Assembly: GCA_913061235.1 (NCBI GenBank)
Contig: CAJXTB010000026.1
Coordinates: 1 to 64,000 of the forward strand
Origin: an uncultured Pseudomonadota bacterium
GTDB taxonomy: Bacteria; Myxococcota_A; UBA796; GCA-2862545
DNA length: 64,000 bases
Direction of reading: 5' to 3'
The notes below the pieces were generated by a model. It was given only the letters and a program-made list of their open reading frames with translations. It searched no databases and was not told where the DNA came from. Shown piece by piece: positions 27,094 through 34,898 of the stretch (its first letter is position 1; the number at the start of each line of letters is the position of its first letter). A program made the translations under genes and the position numbers.

Positions 27094-28451
27094 CGCGTCA
27101 CCGGCTGGTACACATCTGCAAGAGCGTACAGGTAGTAGGTCTCACCCGACTCTAGCGACATGGGAGCGCCGCTCTGCGGGTAGGTCTGGAACGCACCGTC
27201 TGGTACGACTCCGTAGGATATTCCGGTGGTCATGGGGTCTGCAGTGGGTGCAACGTCAACACGCCACAGCACGCCCTCTGGCATATCCAAGTTCGGCGGA
27301 ACGCCAGGAGGCATGGAGGTTTCGCCCATGACGTAAACGTAGCGCGCGCCACCTCCACTCCAGGTGATTGTGCCATCGGAGCTGATGCCATTCGAACCGG
27401 TACAGGCTTCGGCTTCGTACACGAGCTGGTCGTACAGCGGGCCACCGAAGGGGGGGGTATCCGTGAAGTCCGCGCGGGTCAGACCGCGGCCTGCCAGCTC
27501 ACCCTCAAAGAAGGCCAGCATGCGCTCGGGGTCCGTTGTCGGAACGCCCGTGGTGTCGCGGCTGAAGCCGTTGTTGTCTTCGGGCGCGAAAGCGCCGAAA
27601 GCAACGGAGCTGACCCAGTCAGCCATCATCGCCATGCCGTCTTCGTCAAACGTGTCCGTCCAGATTGGCTCAGCTTCGAGGTACCAGCCTGAAGCGGCGC
27701 CATCCGGTGCCAGCTCGGTGCTGTGGCAGCAGGTACACGCCGACGCTTCCACTTGGGCAGTCACCCAGTCGTACTCGGCAACCCATTCCGGGTCAGACAA
27801 ACGCGGGTCGTCCACCGCCGTGTCATTCGGGACGGTGGCAGCCCAGTATGGCCGCTGGGTGAGAACTTCATCACAGTCGGCGTAGTCAGCGAACTGACGT
27901 CCCTCTTCTGTCGAGCCAGAGATGGCCTGCCACGTGCAGACTTGGCCGTCAGCGCTCTGGCCAGCCGGCTCACCTTCGAGAGGCTCGACACAGACCTGAA
28001 CAAACGGCGAGAAGACCCCAAGAGACACGCCGGGCCCTTCAGAACCGTCGCACAACTCCGACTCTACGTAGTCCCCACCCGCGAAGCTGCAGCCAATGCT
28101 CAACCCGTCGCAGCTGTCTCCAGCAACACCGGGGAAGACCAAGGTTGAGGCTTGGTCGGAGTCCGCATCAATGAAGCACTCGCCCAAAAAGCTCGTGCGG
28201 TCACAGCCAACATCCAGGACCAACTCGCCAACGGCGCCAGGCACGGGAGCCGCACAGTCGTCTTCGAGCAGCTCATCTGTCCAGCCGTCACCGACGTACT
28301 CTTTGCACTCTTCGCTCTGGGAGAAACTGTTCAAGTACAGACAGCTTCCAACGACAGCGACCGTAGCGGTGTCACCGGTATCGGTGACTTGAGTGTCACC
28401 TTCGCCGGCACAAGCCGACAAAAGAACTGCGCTGAATAGTAGCCGTGACAT
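27072..28451 (-). CDS. Large lipoprotein with one CxxCH motif
   Basis: A 459-residue lipoprotein. A GGAG site lies 8 bases before the ATG at 28451, and the lipobox is LSAC (Cys14). The first 200 residues have several Cys and acidic loops with no family I recognise. A single haem-binding-like CTCCH motif lies near residue 240 (ASACTCCHSTEL), and the C-terminal part is rich in beta-like segments. It partners the downstream cytochrome c, suggesting a membrane-attached redox pair; partners and substrate are unknown. The upstream region carries a cluster of inverted repeats that may be its operator. Confidence 0.7.
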   Translation of the reverse strand: MSRLLFSAVLLSACAGEGDTQVTDTGDTATVAVVGSCLYLNSFSQSEECKEYVGDGWTDELLEDDCAAPVPGAVGELVLDVGCDRTSFLGECFIDADSDQASTLVFPGVAGDSCDGLSIGCSFAGGDYVESELCDGSEGPGVSLGVFSPFVQVCVEPLEGEPAGQSADGQVCTWQAISGSTEEGRQFADYADCDEVLTQRPYWAATVPNDTAVDDPRLSDPEWVAEYDWVTAQVEASACTCCHSTELAPDGAASGWYLEAEPIWTDTFDEDGMAMMADWVSSVAFGAFAPEDNNGFSRDTTGVPTTDPERMLAFFEGELAGRGLTRADFTDTPPFGGPLYDQLVYEAEACTGSNGISSDGTITWSGGGARYVYVMGETSMPPGVPPNLDMPEGVLWRVDVAPTADPMTTGISYGVVPDGAFQTYPQSGAPMSLESGETYYLYALADVYQPVTRCLFTAP

Positions 28452-28479
28452 AAATTTCTCCGAAGCGGGCCGCGACTGT

Positions 28480-28536
28480 AACCCTATGCATAGGTTGTGC
28501 ACAAGGTTTTGTACTCAAAATGCATAGGGTTTGGAT
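28480..28536. promoter_or_regulatory. Palindrome cluster upstream of the cytochrome operon
   Basis: CCTATGCATAGG (28483-28494) is a perfect palindrome, followed directly by the perfect palindrome TTGTGCACAA (28495-28504). A third related element, TGCATAGGGTTTGGAT, is at 28521-28536. They fall 30-85 bases before the leftward start at 28451, where promoter and operator sites belong. Confidence 0.5.
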
Positions 28537-28677
28537 AGTCTCACTTTGCCTGCATCCATAAACTACGTTGAGGGCTACGTTCTCCGTCTCAACACGCCTT
28601 TCACTGTGCCCATCCGATCACATGGCCCCATGTACACCGCAGCAACCCAGTGCAGTGGCGCATCCAAACCCTATGCA
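28521..28677. repeat. 16-base perfect inverted repeat, 125-base spacing
   Basis: TGCATAGGGTTTGGAT (28521-28536) and its exact complement ATCCAAACCCTATGCA (28662-28677) face each other in the gap between divergent genes. One arm lies near each gene, as expected for two operator sites of one regulator, possibly with looping. Further TGTGCA/CTGCA half-sites follow to about 28715. Confidence 0.6.
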
Positions 28678-28784
28678 CAGTCCCCAACTCTGTGCATCCA
28701 CTGTGCAGAGACTCTGCATTCCGGATTCTACCAAGAATTCCAGCCGTCAGATGGCGTAGACAGAACGCACCCCTGGAGGTTTTC

Positions 28785-29747
28785 GTGCATTCCACTCTCT
28801 CCGCCGTCGAGACCATCGCCTTCTGGATGTTGACGAGCGTGCTCGGTCTCGCGACCGTGACGCTTCAGTTCTCCAACGACAACACCTTTCCCCTGGCCGT
28901 TGCCCACGCCCTCGCCGGCTACCTGTGGCTGGCGGTAGTACCGCTCATCCTGTGGTCCGCGGTGGCGTCGAGTCGGCCACGCGTGGGTGCGGCAGTGGTT
29001 GTTTTCGCCTGTACGTTGGCGTGGGTCGCACCGGGTCACGTCCCAACAACTCCCCGCGGAGAGCCCGAGCTGCGCCTGGCCTCAGCGAACGTGCTCATGG
29101 TTCACCAAGACCCCGACCGCGTCATCGCAGACCTGGTGACACAAGACCCCGACCTCATTGTTCTCCAAGAAATTAGCCATCAATGGGCAGACGCTATCGA
29201 GCATTCTGATGCCCTTGAAGCGTGGCCACACCGCCTCATCCATCCTCTGGACGGCTCTTTCGGCGTGGCTGTGCTGTCCAAGGTTCCACTCCACATGACC
29301 ATCGAGGACCTGGCCGGAATCCCAATGGCCAAGGTGGAGCTGACGCTGAACGGTCAGCGCATTGATGTCTACGACGTCCACACCCTGCCGCCGCGCTCCG
29401 ACGACTACGCGGCCATCTGGTCCGAGCAGATGACCCTCCTCGCCGACCGGGTCCGCACCAGCCCCGTGCCCGTCATTCTTGCCGGCGACTTCAACGCGAC
29501 CCGCCACCATCCGTCGTACAAGCGTCTGACCGGCGCTGGGCTGAACGATGCCCACGCACAGGTGGGACGGGCCTCTGCGAAGACCTGGCCCAACGGCCTA
29601 TTTCCCGTACCATCACTGCGCCTCGACCACGTTCTGGTTGGCGACGGCATTACCGTGCACGCCGTGGCGGAAGGCCCCGCAAACGGCAGCGACCACAAGC
29701 CGCTGTTCGTCGACCTTGGCTGGGACGGACCCTTACGCGGGTCCTGA
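28785..29747 (+). CDS. Membrane-anchored endonuclease/exonuclease/phosphatase family protein
   Basis: A 320-residue protein with a GTG start, fixed by a perfect GGAGG site 5 bases upstream. Three hydrophobic segments lie within residues 1-75. They are followed by an EEP (DNase I-like) metal-dependent domain: ASANVLMVHQDP, DLIVLQEIS (catalytic Glu), VYDVHTLPP, ILAGDFNATRHHPSY (the GDFN motif), RLDHVLV and GSDHKPLFVDL. The active site should face the periplasm or outside. It may act as a phosphodiesterase or nuclease. It is divergent from the cytochrome operon and convergent with the XRE gene. Confidence 0.88.
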   Translation: MHSTLSAVETIAFWMLTSVLGLATVTLQFSNDNTFPLAVAHALAGYLWLAVVPLILWSAVASSRPRVGAAVVVFACTLAWVAPGHVPTTPRGEPELRLASANVLMVHQDPDRVIADLVTQDPDLIVLQEISHQWADAIEHSDALEAWPHRLIHPLDGSFGVAVLSKVPLHMTIEDLAGIPMAKVELTLNGQRIDVYDVHTLPPRSDDYAAIWSEQMTLLADRVRTSPVPVILAGDFNATRHHPSYKRLTGAGLNDAHAQVGRASAKTWPNGLFPVPSLRLDHVLVGDGITVHAVAEGPANGSDHKPLFVDLGWDGPLRGS

Positions 29748-29750
29748 CAC

Positions 29751-30530
29751 TCAAGCGCCGCGAACTGCACGCAGCAGCGCTTCGGTCTGTGCATCGGCTG
29801 GGTAGTACGACTCAATGCGTATCTCAGACAGGGTGACGTCGACGGGGGTTCCGACCGTGGTCAACGTGGAGAAGAGCGACGCCCGTTGCCCGGCGGCCCG
29901 CAAGATGATTGGGACGACCAATCGATCCGCAAGGAAGCTCGCCGGCTGACGCCACCCGACCGGCACACCGTCCATCGCCAACAGCCGCTCGTACAGTGCC
30001 CAGAGTGCGTCGTCCGAGTCCGCCAGGGCCTCGCGTCGTACACGCTCCAAGGTCGTTCGGGCGACCTCTTCCCAGTTCTCGATGTACGGACGCAGACCAT
30101 CCGCCGCAAAGGTCCGCTCAAGCAGGTTGTCTCCGACCTCCATCGGTCGGGGTAAGAGCGACCGCCGGAATGCGTCATAGGCGGTATCTTGCACAATAAT
30201 CGTCCACAAACGGTCGACAGCAATGGCACCGAAGGGAGCGCTCTGGACGATGAGCTCCACCGCATGTCTCACCGCAGTGCCGCTGTCCGCGAACAGGTCC
30301 GTCTCTGCATAGGCCGGCGCGTAGCCTGCGGACCGAAGCAGCGTATTGCGCTCGCGAAGAGGAATATCCAGTGCGCTGGCCAGCAACAAGACCATCTGCT
30401 GACTCGGATGCGCCTTACCCGTCTCTAGACACGACAAGTGTCGCGTGCTGACTTCGGCGGCGTCGGACAGCGCCGCCTGGCTCATCCGTCGCTGAACACG
30501 CCACTGACGTATCAAGGGACCCACGGTCAT
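29751..30530 (-). CDS. XRE-family regulator with MmyB-like ligand-binding domain
   Basis: A 259-residue regulator. The N-terminal XRE helix-turn-helix (residues about 5-60) reads LIRQWRVQRRMSQAALSDAA, then VSTRHLSCLETGKAHPS. The remainder matches the MmyB-like ligand-binding domain found in such regulators, where a small lipid or fatty-acid-like ligand is known for some members. The start at 30530 lies within a GGTCA-N3-TGACC palindrome, and two more GGTCA/TGACC palindromes lie upstream. This suggests autoregulation and control of the divergent membrane gene. Confidence 0.88.
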   Translation of the reverse strand: MTVGPLIRQWRVQRRMSQAALSDAAEVSTRHLSCLETGKAHPSQQMVLLLASALDIPLRERNTLLRSAGYAPAYAETDLFADSGTAVRHAVELIVQSAPFGAIAVDRLWTIIVQDTAYDAFRRSLLPRPMEVGDNLLERTFAADGLRPYIENWEEVARTTLERVRREALADSDDALWALYERLLAMDGVPVGWRQPASFLADRLVVPIILRAAGQRASLFSTLTTVGTPVDVTLSEIRIESYYPADAQTEALLRAVRGA

Positions 30531-30593
30531 TGTGACCTCCGTCTGGCCTGTATGGGCACTGGGTCATTGTAACCATGACCTGTGAGGTCATGG
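30525..30593. promoter_or_regulatory. Three GGTCA/TGACC operator-like palindromes
   Basis: Site 1, GGTCA-TTG-TGACC (30525-30537), covers the XRE start codon. Site 2, GGTCAT-N7-ATGACC, is at 30562-30580. Site 3, CCATGACC-TGTGA-GGTCATGG (30573-30593), shares its left arm with site 2. On the leftward strand a TACAAT box lies just inside site 2. The pattern fits an autoregulatory operator between divergent genes. Confidence 0.6.
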
Positions 30594-30637
30594 GGAATGT
30601 GCAGGATGCGCGTCATATAGTGAGCAGGAGGTCTCAC

Positions 30638-30952
30638 ATGCGTCGGTTTCTCGCTCCCCTTGCTTTCGTCCCCTTCGTGGCGTTCACGACTTGGATCCTG
30701 GCAGATATCGGTCTTATCGCCTTCATAAAGGACGCCTTGGCGACCGTCTCGGGGCAGCAAGTCTTCCTGGACCTGATCCTGATGGGCGCCATGCTCGCCC
30801 TGTTCATGATTCGAGACGCGAAGGAACGAGGGGTCACCGTGTGGCCGTGGCTCGTGCTGACCCTCGCGCTCGGCTCCATTGGACCCCTCGCCTACTTCAC
30901 CTACACAGGCTGGTTCGCTGGCCCGTTCGCCGTCGCCGAAACCCCCACCTAG
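30638..30952 (+). CDS. DUF2834-like small membrane protein
   Basis: A 104-residue protein with three predicted membrane helices (about residues 4-26, 40-56, 68-90). The pattern GQQVFLDLILMGAMLALFMI, then DAKERGV and LALGSIGPLAYF is typical of DUF2834-type proteins, which have no known function. A perfect AGGAGGT site lies 6 bases before the ATG. It is divergent from the XRE regulator and probably its target. Its stop overlaps the histidine operon end at CTAG (30949-30952). Confidence 0.75.
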   Translation: MRRFLAPLAFVPFVAFTTWILADIGLIAFIKDALATVSGQQVFLDLILMGAMLALFMIRDAKERGVTVWPWLVLTLALGSIGPLAYFTYTGWFAGPFAVAETPT

Positions 30953-31533
30953 CCCTGACGACGACGTAGCTCCGCGAGTACATCCGCTACCCCAATGCCA
31001 CGCGCTCGTGCCGCTACAAGTGCGTGGTACAGCACATCTGCGACCTCGTACACGACGTCTTCATCCGTCCCGTCGGCACAGGCCAAGCTTAGCTCCACCG
31101 CCTCTTCGCCGAGCTTCTTCAGGCGCAGGTTGCGGTCGGTCAGCAGCTTGTTGGTGTAGCTACCTTCGCTAGGATTTGCGGCGCGGTCTGCCAGGGTGTC
31201 GTCGAGCGCCTGAAGCGTTGGCGGCACCGAAAAGCAGCTTCGCGAGCCGAGATGACACGCGGGACCGGCTGGAATGACCCGGTAGACAAGCGCGTCCGCG
31301 TCACAGTCGGTGCCCATCTGCACGACTGTCTGCGTATTGCCGCTCGTCGCACCCTTGTGCCACAGCTCTTGGCGCGAGCGTGACCACAGCCAGGTCTGGC
31401 CCGTCTCTGCAGTCTTCTGCACAGCCTCTGCCGTGGTCCATGCAACCGTCAACACCTCGCCGGTGTCTGCGTGTTGAAGGACGACTGCAAGCAGTCCGCT
31501 GTCTGGGAAACTCAGTGTGGGAACGGTCAGCAT
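30949..31533 (-). CDS. hisIE: Histidine biosynthesis bifunctional protein HisIE
   Basis: A 194-residue protein with two domains. The N-terminal HisI (phosphoribosyl-AMP cyclohydrolase) has [37 protein letters not shown] and the metal-binding [21 protein letters not shown] region. The C-terminal HisE (phosphoribosyl-ATP pyrophosphohydrolase) has [19 protein letters not shown] and ADVLYHALV. It carries out steps 2 and 3 of histidine synthesis. It is the last gene of the leftward operon, and its ATG overlaps the hisF stop by 7 bases (ATGCTGA). Confidence 0.95.
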   Translation of the reverse strand: MLTVPTLSFPDSGLLAVVLQHADTGEVLTVAWTTAEAVQKTAETGQTWLWSRSRQELWHKGATSGNTQTVVQMGTDCDADALVYRVIPAGPACHLGSRSCFSVPPTLQALDDTLADRAANPSEGSYTNKLLTDRNLRLKKLGEEAVELSLACADGTDEDVVYEVADVLYHALVAARARGIGVADVLAELRRRQG

Positions 31534-32294
31534 GGAACATCCAAGAGGCGCATGGGAAGGCCCGCCTGGGCACAGTGTGCCTTCACAGCGGAGATAGAGA
31601 GCTCGCGAAAATGGAACAGACTGGCCGCGAGCGCTGCACCGGCCCCAGCATGCAGAGCGTCGGCAAAGTCCTGCGCACACCCGGCACCGCCACTGGCAAT
31701 GACCGGCACGCCAACGGCATCGCAGACCGCTTGGGTCAGCGCTAGGTCGTAGCCGGCCTTCGTGCCGTCAGCGTTCATGCTGGTCAGCAGGATTTCCCCT
31801 GCTCCAGCCGCAACACCGTCCACACACCACTGAACGGCGTCTCGCCCTGACGCGTGTCGACCGCCTGCGGTGAAGGCTTGCCAGTGGTCACCGGTCCGCT
31901 TGGCATCGACAGCAAGGACCACACACTGCGCACCGAAGCGGTCTGCCAGACGCGACAGCAAGGTGGGGTCAGCAAGCGCCGCACTGTTGACGGTCACCTT
32001 GTCTGCGCCACGTTCTAAGAGCGCCCGGGCGTCGTCCACCGAGCGCACTCCGCCACCAACCGTGAACGGCAAGAACACGCGACTGGCGACGTCCTCGACC
32101 ATCTGGAGCAGCGTGCCACGACCTTCGTGGGTAGCTCCGATGTCCAAGAAGCACAGCTCGTCGGCACCTTCGGCTTCGTAGGTCTGAGCCTGTTCAACAG
32201 GGTCGCCGGCGTCGATCAGGTCCACAAACTGCACGCCTTTGACCACGCGACCGCCGTGGATATCCAGACACGGGATGATGCGACGGGTCAGCAT
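31527..32294 (-). CDS. hisF: Imidazole glycerol phosphate synthase subunit HisF
   Basis: A 255-residue TIM-barrel cyclase. The opening [20 protein letters not shown] contains the first catalytic Asp (CLD), and the second catalytic Asp is in [15 protein letters not shown]. Phosphate-binding segments [13 protein letters not shown] and IASGGAGC are present. It uses ammonia from HisH to make imidazole glycerol phosphate and AICAR. It overlaps both neighbours by seven bases. Confidence 0.97.
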   Translation of the reverse strand: MLTRRIIPCLDIHGGRVVKGVQFVDLIDAGDPVEQAQTYEAEGADELCFLDIGATHEGRGTLLQMVEDVASRVFLPFTVGGGVRSVDDARALLERGADKVTVNSAALADPTLLSRLADRFGAQCVVLAVDAKRTGDHWQAFTAGGRHASGRDAVQWCVDGVAAGAGEILLTSMNADGTKAGYDLALTQAVCDAVGVPVIASGGAGCAQDFADALHAGAGAALAASLFHFRELSISAVKAHCAQAGLPMRLLDVPC

Positions 32295-32980
32295 ACCGAC
32301 TGAGCCTCAGCATAGGTAAACACGCCTGTTACCAGCGCTTTGCCGACAACCACGGACTCCACATCTGCGAGCTTGGCCAGCGACTCTAGGTGCGACAGAA
32401 CGCCAACCCCACCCGACGCAATCACTGCCACGCCATGCCCAGAGACCTCGCGCAGCACCGCTTCATCCGGTCCCTTCAGCGTGCCATCACGCGACACAGC
32501 CGTACACAGGATGCGCAGGATGCCGCGCTCAGCAAGCGCCTTAGTGAATGGACCTGGGGCGGTATCGGCGGTCGTGACCCAGCCGCGAGTCGCCACCCGA
32601 CCGTCTTTCACGTCCACACCCACCACGAGCTGTTCGCGAGAGATGCCGTCCAACAGCTCCGGTGTCTCCACAGCAGCCGTGCCCAGGATGACGCGAGCGA
32701 CGCCCAGATCGAGGACCTGCTGAATGGCATCCGCCGTACGCAGCCCCCCACCCACTTGAATGGGCACAATCTTCGCCATCTGTTCGAAGAGTGCTGTGTG
32801 AACAGGCCTACCTTCAAAGGCGCCCGACAGGTCTACCACGTGAACCAATGGAGCCCCCGCCGCGGCAAACTGCTCGACCAGCGCAAGCGGGTCGCCAAAG
32901 TCTGTGACCGCCTCACGCTTGCCGTGCACCAAGCGTACGGCGCGTCCGTCCAACACATCAATCGCGGGAATTACCTGCAT
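32288..32980 (-). CDS. hisA: ProFAR isomerase HisA
   Basis: A 230-residue TIM-barrel isomerase that acts on the ProFAR intermediate. Typical motifs are [20 protein letters not shown] (catalytic Asp), [37 protein letters not shown], a second acidic segment [13 protein letters not shown], and IASGGVG. The ATG at 32980 has AGGAG upstream and gives the family start MQVIPAID; longer in-frame starts are unsupported. Its TGA overlaps the hisF ATG by seven bases (ATGCTGA). Confidence 0.96.
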   Translation of the reverse strand: MQVIPAIDVLDGRAVRLVHGKREAVTDFGDPLALVEQFAAAGAPLVHVVDLSGAFEGRPVHTALFEQMAKIVPIQVGGGLRTADAIQQVLDLGVARVILGTAAVETPELLDGISREQLVVGVDVKDGRVATRGWVTTADTAPGPFTKALAERGILRILCTAVSRDGTLKGPDEAVLREVSGHGVAVIASGGVGVLSHLESLAKLADVESVVVGKALVTGVFTYAEAQSVC

Positions 32981-33005
32981 TGCATCTCCTGAATCATAGA
33001 TGTTG

Positions 33006-33587
33006 CTACGCTGTCTCAGCGAATCGTTTGAGCAGCGCCAGACCCGCTGGACCCGACTTCTCGGGGTGAAACTGAACGCCCCACACCCGGTCTCGCTGCA
33101 TGGCTGCGGCAACAGGTACCGAGTGGGTGGACGTTGCTACAACGCCGTCTGCAGTCGCTGAGATGTAGTAACTATGGGCAAAATAGGCATACATCGTGCC
33201 GTCCACAGGCCCCGAGCCAGAGACTTCGTTCCACCCCATGTGGGGCACGGTTCCGGTGTCTGGTAGGCGCTCTACGGCGGCGTCGAACACACCCAAGCCC
33301 ACGTGTTCACCGCGCTCGGTGCTCGTCCGACACAACAACTGCATGCCAAGGCAGATCCCCAACAGCGCCCCTTCTTCGTGAAGGTGCATCATCAGGGCGT
33401 CGTGCAGACCCGTCTCGTGAAGTCGAGCAATGCCCGCACCAAAGGCGCCAACCCCGGGCAGCACCACACGGTCTAAGCCGCGCATATCCGACGGCTTGCC
33501 CACCAGGCGCACACTCGCTCCAACGTGCTCTAGAGCACGTCGGACGCTGAACAAGTTGCCCGCATCGTAGTCAATGAGCCCAATCAA
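33006..33587 (-). CDS. hisH: Imidazole glycerol phosphate synthase glutaminase subunit HisH
   Basis: A 193-residue class I glutamine amidotransferase. It has IGLIDYDAGNL, the PGVGAFG oxyanion region, nucleophile Cys in LGICLGMQLL near residue 80, and the His/Glu pair in VWGVQFHPEKSG near residue 170. It makes ammonia for HisF. Its ATG overlaps the hisB stop by four bases (ATGA). Confidence 0.96.
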   Translation of the reverse strand: MIGLIDYDAGNLFSVRRALEHVGASVRLVGKPSDMRGLDRVVLPGVGAFGAGIARLHETGLHDALMMHLHEEGALLGICLGMQLLCRTSTERGEHVGLGVFDAAVERLPDTGTVPHMGWNEVSGSGPVDGTMYAYFAHSYYISATADGVVATSTHSVPVAAAMQRDRVWGVQFHPEKSGPAGLALLKRFAETA

Positions 33588-34165
33588 TCGAGGACTTCCT
33601 TCGTAGAGGCCAAGATCTGAGTGCCGTCTGGCCGACTTGCGGCGCGAAGGGCCCGTCCCAAAGCCTTGAACGTGGCTTCGACGACATGGTGGTAGTCGCG
33701 TCCGCGCAAGACATCCACGTGGACATTGGCACCAAGGTGGTCGGCCATTGCCTTGATGAATCCTTCAAGAACCGTCAGGTCAATGACGGGCGTGTACACG
33801 CTCTTGGGCTCGCCGGTCCACACCACAAACGAGCGGCCGGACAAGTCCACGGCAACACGGACCAGGGCTTCGTCCATGGGCATGTACGCATGACCCGTGC
33901 GCTCAATCCCCTTGCGGTCTCCGAGCGCTTTCAGCAGGGCTTGACCGATCACAATGCCGGTGTCCTCTACCGTATGGTGCGCGTCGATGTGCAGGTCGCC
34001 CGTTGTGCGAATGTGCAGCCCGAGCCGCCCATGACGCCCCATCGCGGTGAGCATATGGTCGAAGAACCCGTGCCCAGTGTCCACGTCTACCGCGCCGCCT
34101 TCAAGGTTGACGGTAACGGTGATGTCGGTCTCTGCACTGGTTCGAGTAGCGGTTGCTTCACGCAT
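33584..34165 (-). CDS. hisB: Imidazoleglycerol-phosphate dehydratase HisB
   Basis: A 193-residue manganese-dependent dehydratase. Metal-binding motifs are GHGFFDHMLTAMGRHGRLGL and IDAHHTVEDTGIVIGQAL. Later signatures are HAYMPMDEALVRVAVDLSGR and GRDYHHVVEATFKALGRAL. It is a single-domain HisB with no fused phosphatase; the phosphatase role may be filled by the HAD gene just upstream, which overlaps by eight bases. Confidence 0.97.
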   Translation of the reverse strand: MREATATRTSAETDITVTVNLEGGAVDVDTGHGFFDHMLTAMGRHGRLGLHIRTTGDLHIDAHHTVEDTGIVIGQALLKALGDRKGIERTGHAYMPMDEALVRVAVDLSGRSFVVWTGEPKSVYTPVIDLTVLEGFIKAMADHLGANVHVDVLRGRDYHHVVEATFKALGRALRAASRPDGTQILASTKEVLD

Positions 34166-34898
34166 GTGTGGCCTCCAACAGGGCTCGTAAGAAGGGGTTG
34201 ATGCCTAGGGTGACGACGTCCGCGTCGGGGACCTCGGTGGCCTCGGTGACCACGCGGGCAAAGGAGAGCTGACACTCGGTCAGCGGCTGGGCGGCGAGCG
34301 CACAGTTCTGGTCGTCGATGCTATCGCCAATGAACCACGCGCGTGGCACATCGAGCAGTGGCAGTAGAGCTGCGGGGTCCGGCTTGCGGGCGTCTTCGCT
34401 GGTCCGGACGGCGTCGAATTGGATGCCCAGACGTGCGTTCGCAAGGTCCATCTCTTCGCGGTTTCGACCCGTACACGCGCACAGGCTGACGCCGGCACTC
34501 TGAAGCGCATGAAGCAACGACAGGTCCACAAGCAGCGTCTCGGTGTGGGCGAGCGTTCGGTACACCGCCATACAGCGCTCGGAGACATCTCCGGGGTCGT
34601 CTTGCCGTCCAATGAACGGGTCTACACCCGCATTCGCTTCGAGAAGTTGAGCGAGCGGCGTGGTGTCCCCTGTGCGTTGCTGCCAACGAGACACCGTGAT
34701 TGCGGCACGGGTGAGGTGCCAATCGTCGTTGAAACCACCCGCCTGTTTGAACGCTGAGATGCCGTCATCATCGAGCGTTCCACCGAACTCACGCGCAACC
34801 TGCTTAGCGGTCTCGTAGAAGCTCGGGTGGGTGTCCAACAACACCTGGTCGATGTCCAGCACCAGGCGTTCGGCAGCAGTGACGGTTCCGGTCAGCAT
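34158..34898 (-). CDS. HAD-superfamily hydrolase, candidate histidinol-phosphate phosphatase
   Basis: A 246-residue HAD subfamily IA protein. Motif I is LDIDQVLLDTHPS (Asp15 and Asp17), motif II is CACTGRNREE, motif III is ARKPDP, and motif IV is WFIGDSIDDQNCA. It lies inside the histidine operon between hisD and hisB with seven- and eight-base overlaps. No other histidinol-phosphate phosphatase is encoded in the operon. I recall that a related HAD group (HAD-SF-IA-hyp1) is fused to a hisB in an oomycete, which supports the role. The assignment remains an inference from context. Confidence 0.78.
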   Translation of the reverse strand: MLTGTVTAAERLVLDIDQVLLDTHPSFYETAKQVAREFGGTLDDDGISAFKQAGGFNDDWHLTRAAITVSRWQQRTGDTTPLAQLLEANAGVDPFIGRQDDPGDVSERCMAVYRTLAHTETLLVDLSLLHALQSAGVSLCACTGRNREEMDLANARLGIQFDAVRTSEDARKPDPAALLPLLDVPRAWFIGDSIDDQNCALAAQPLTECQLSFARVVTEATEVPDADVVTLGINPFLRALLEATHA

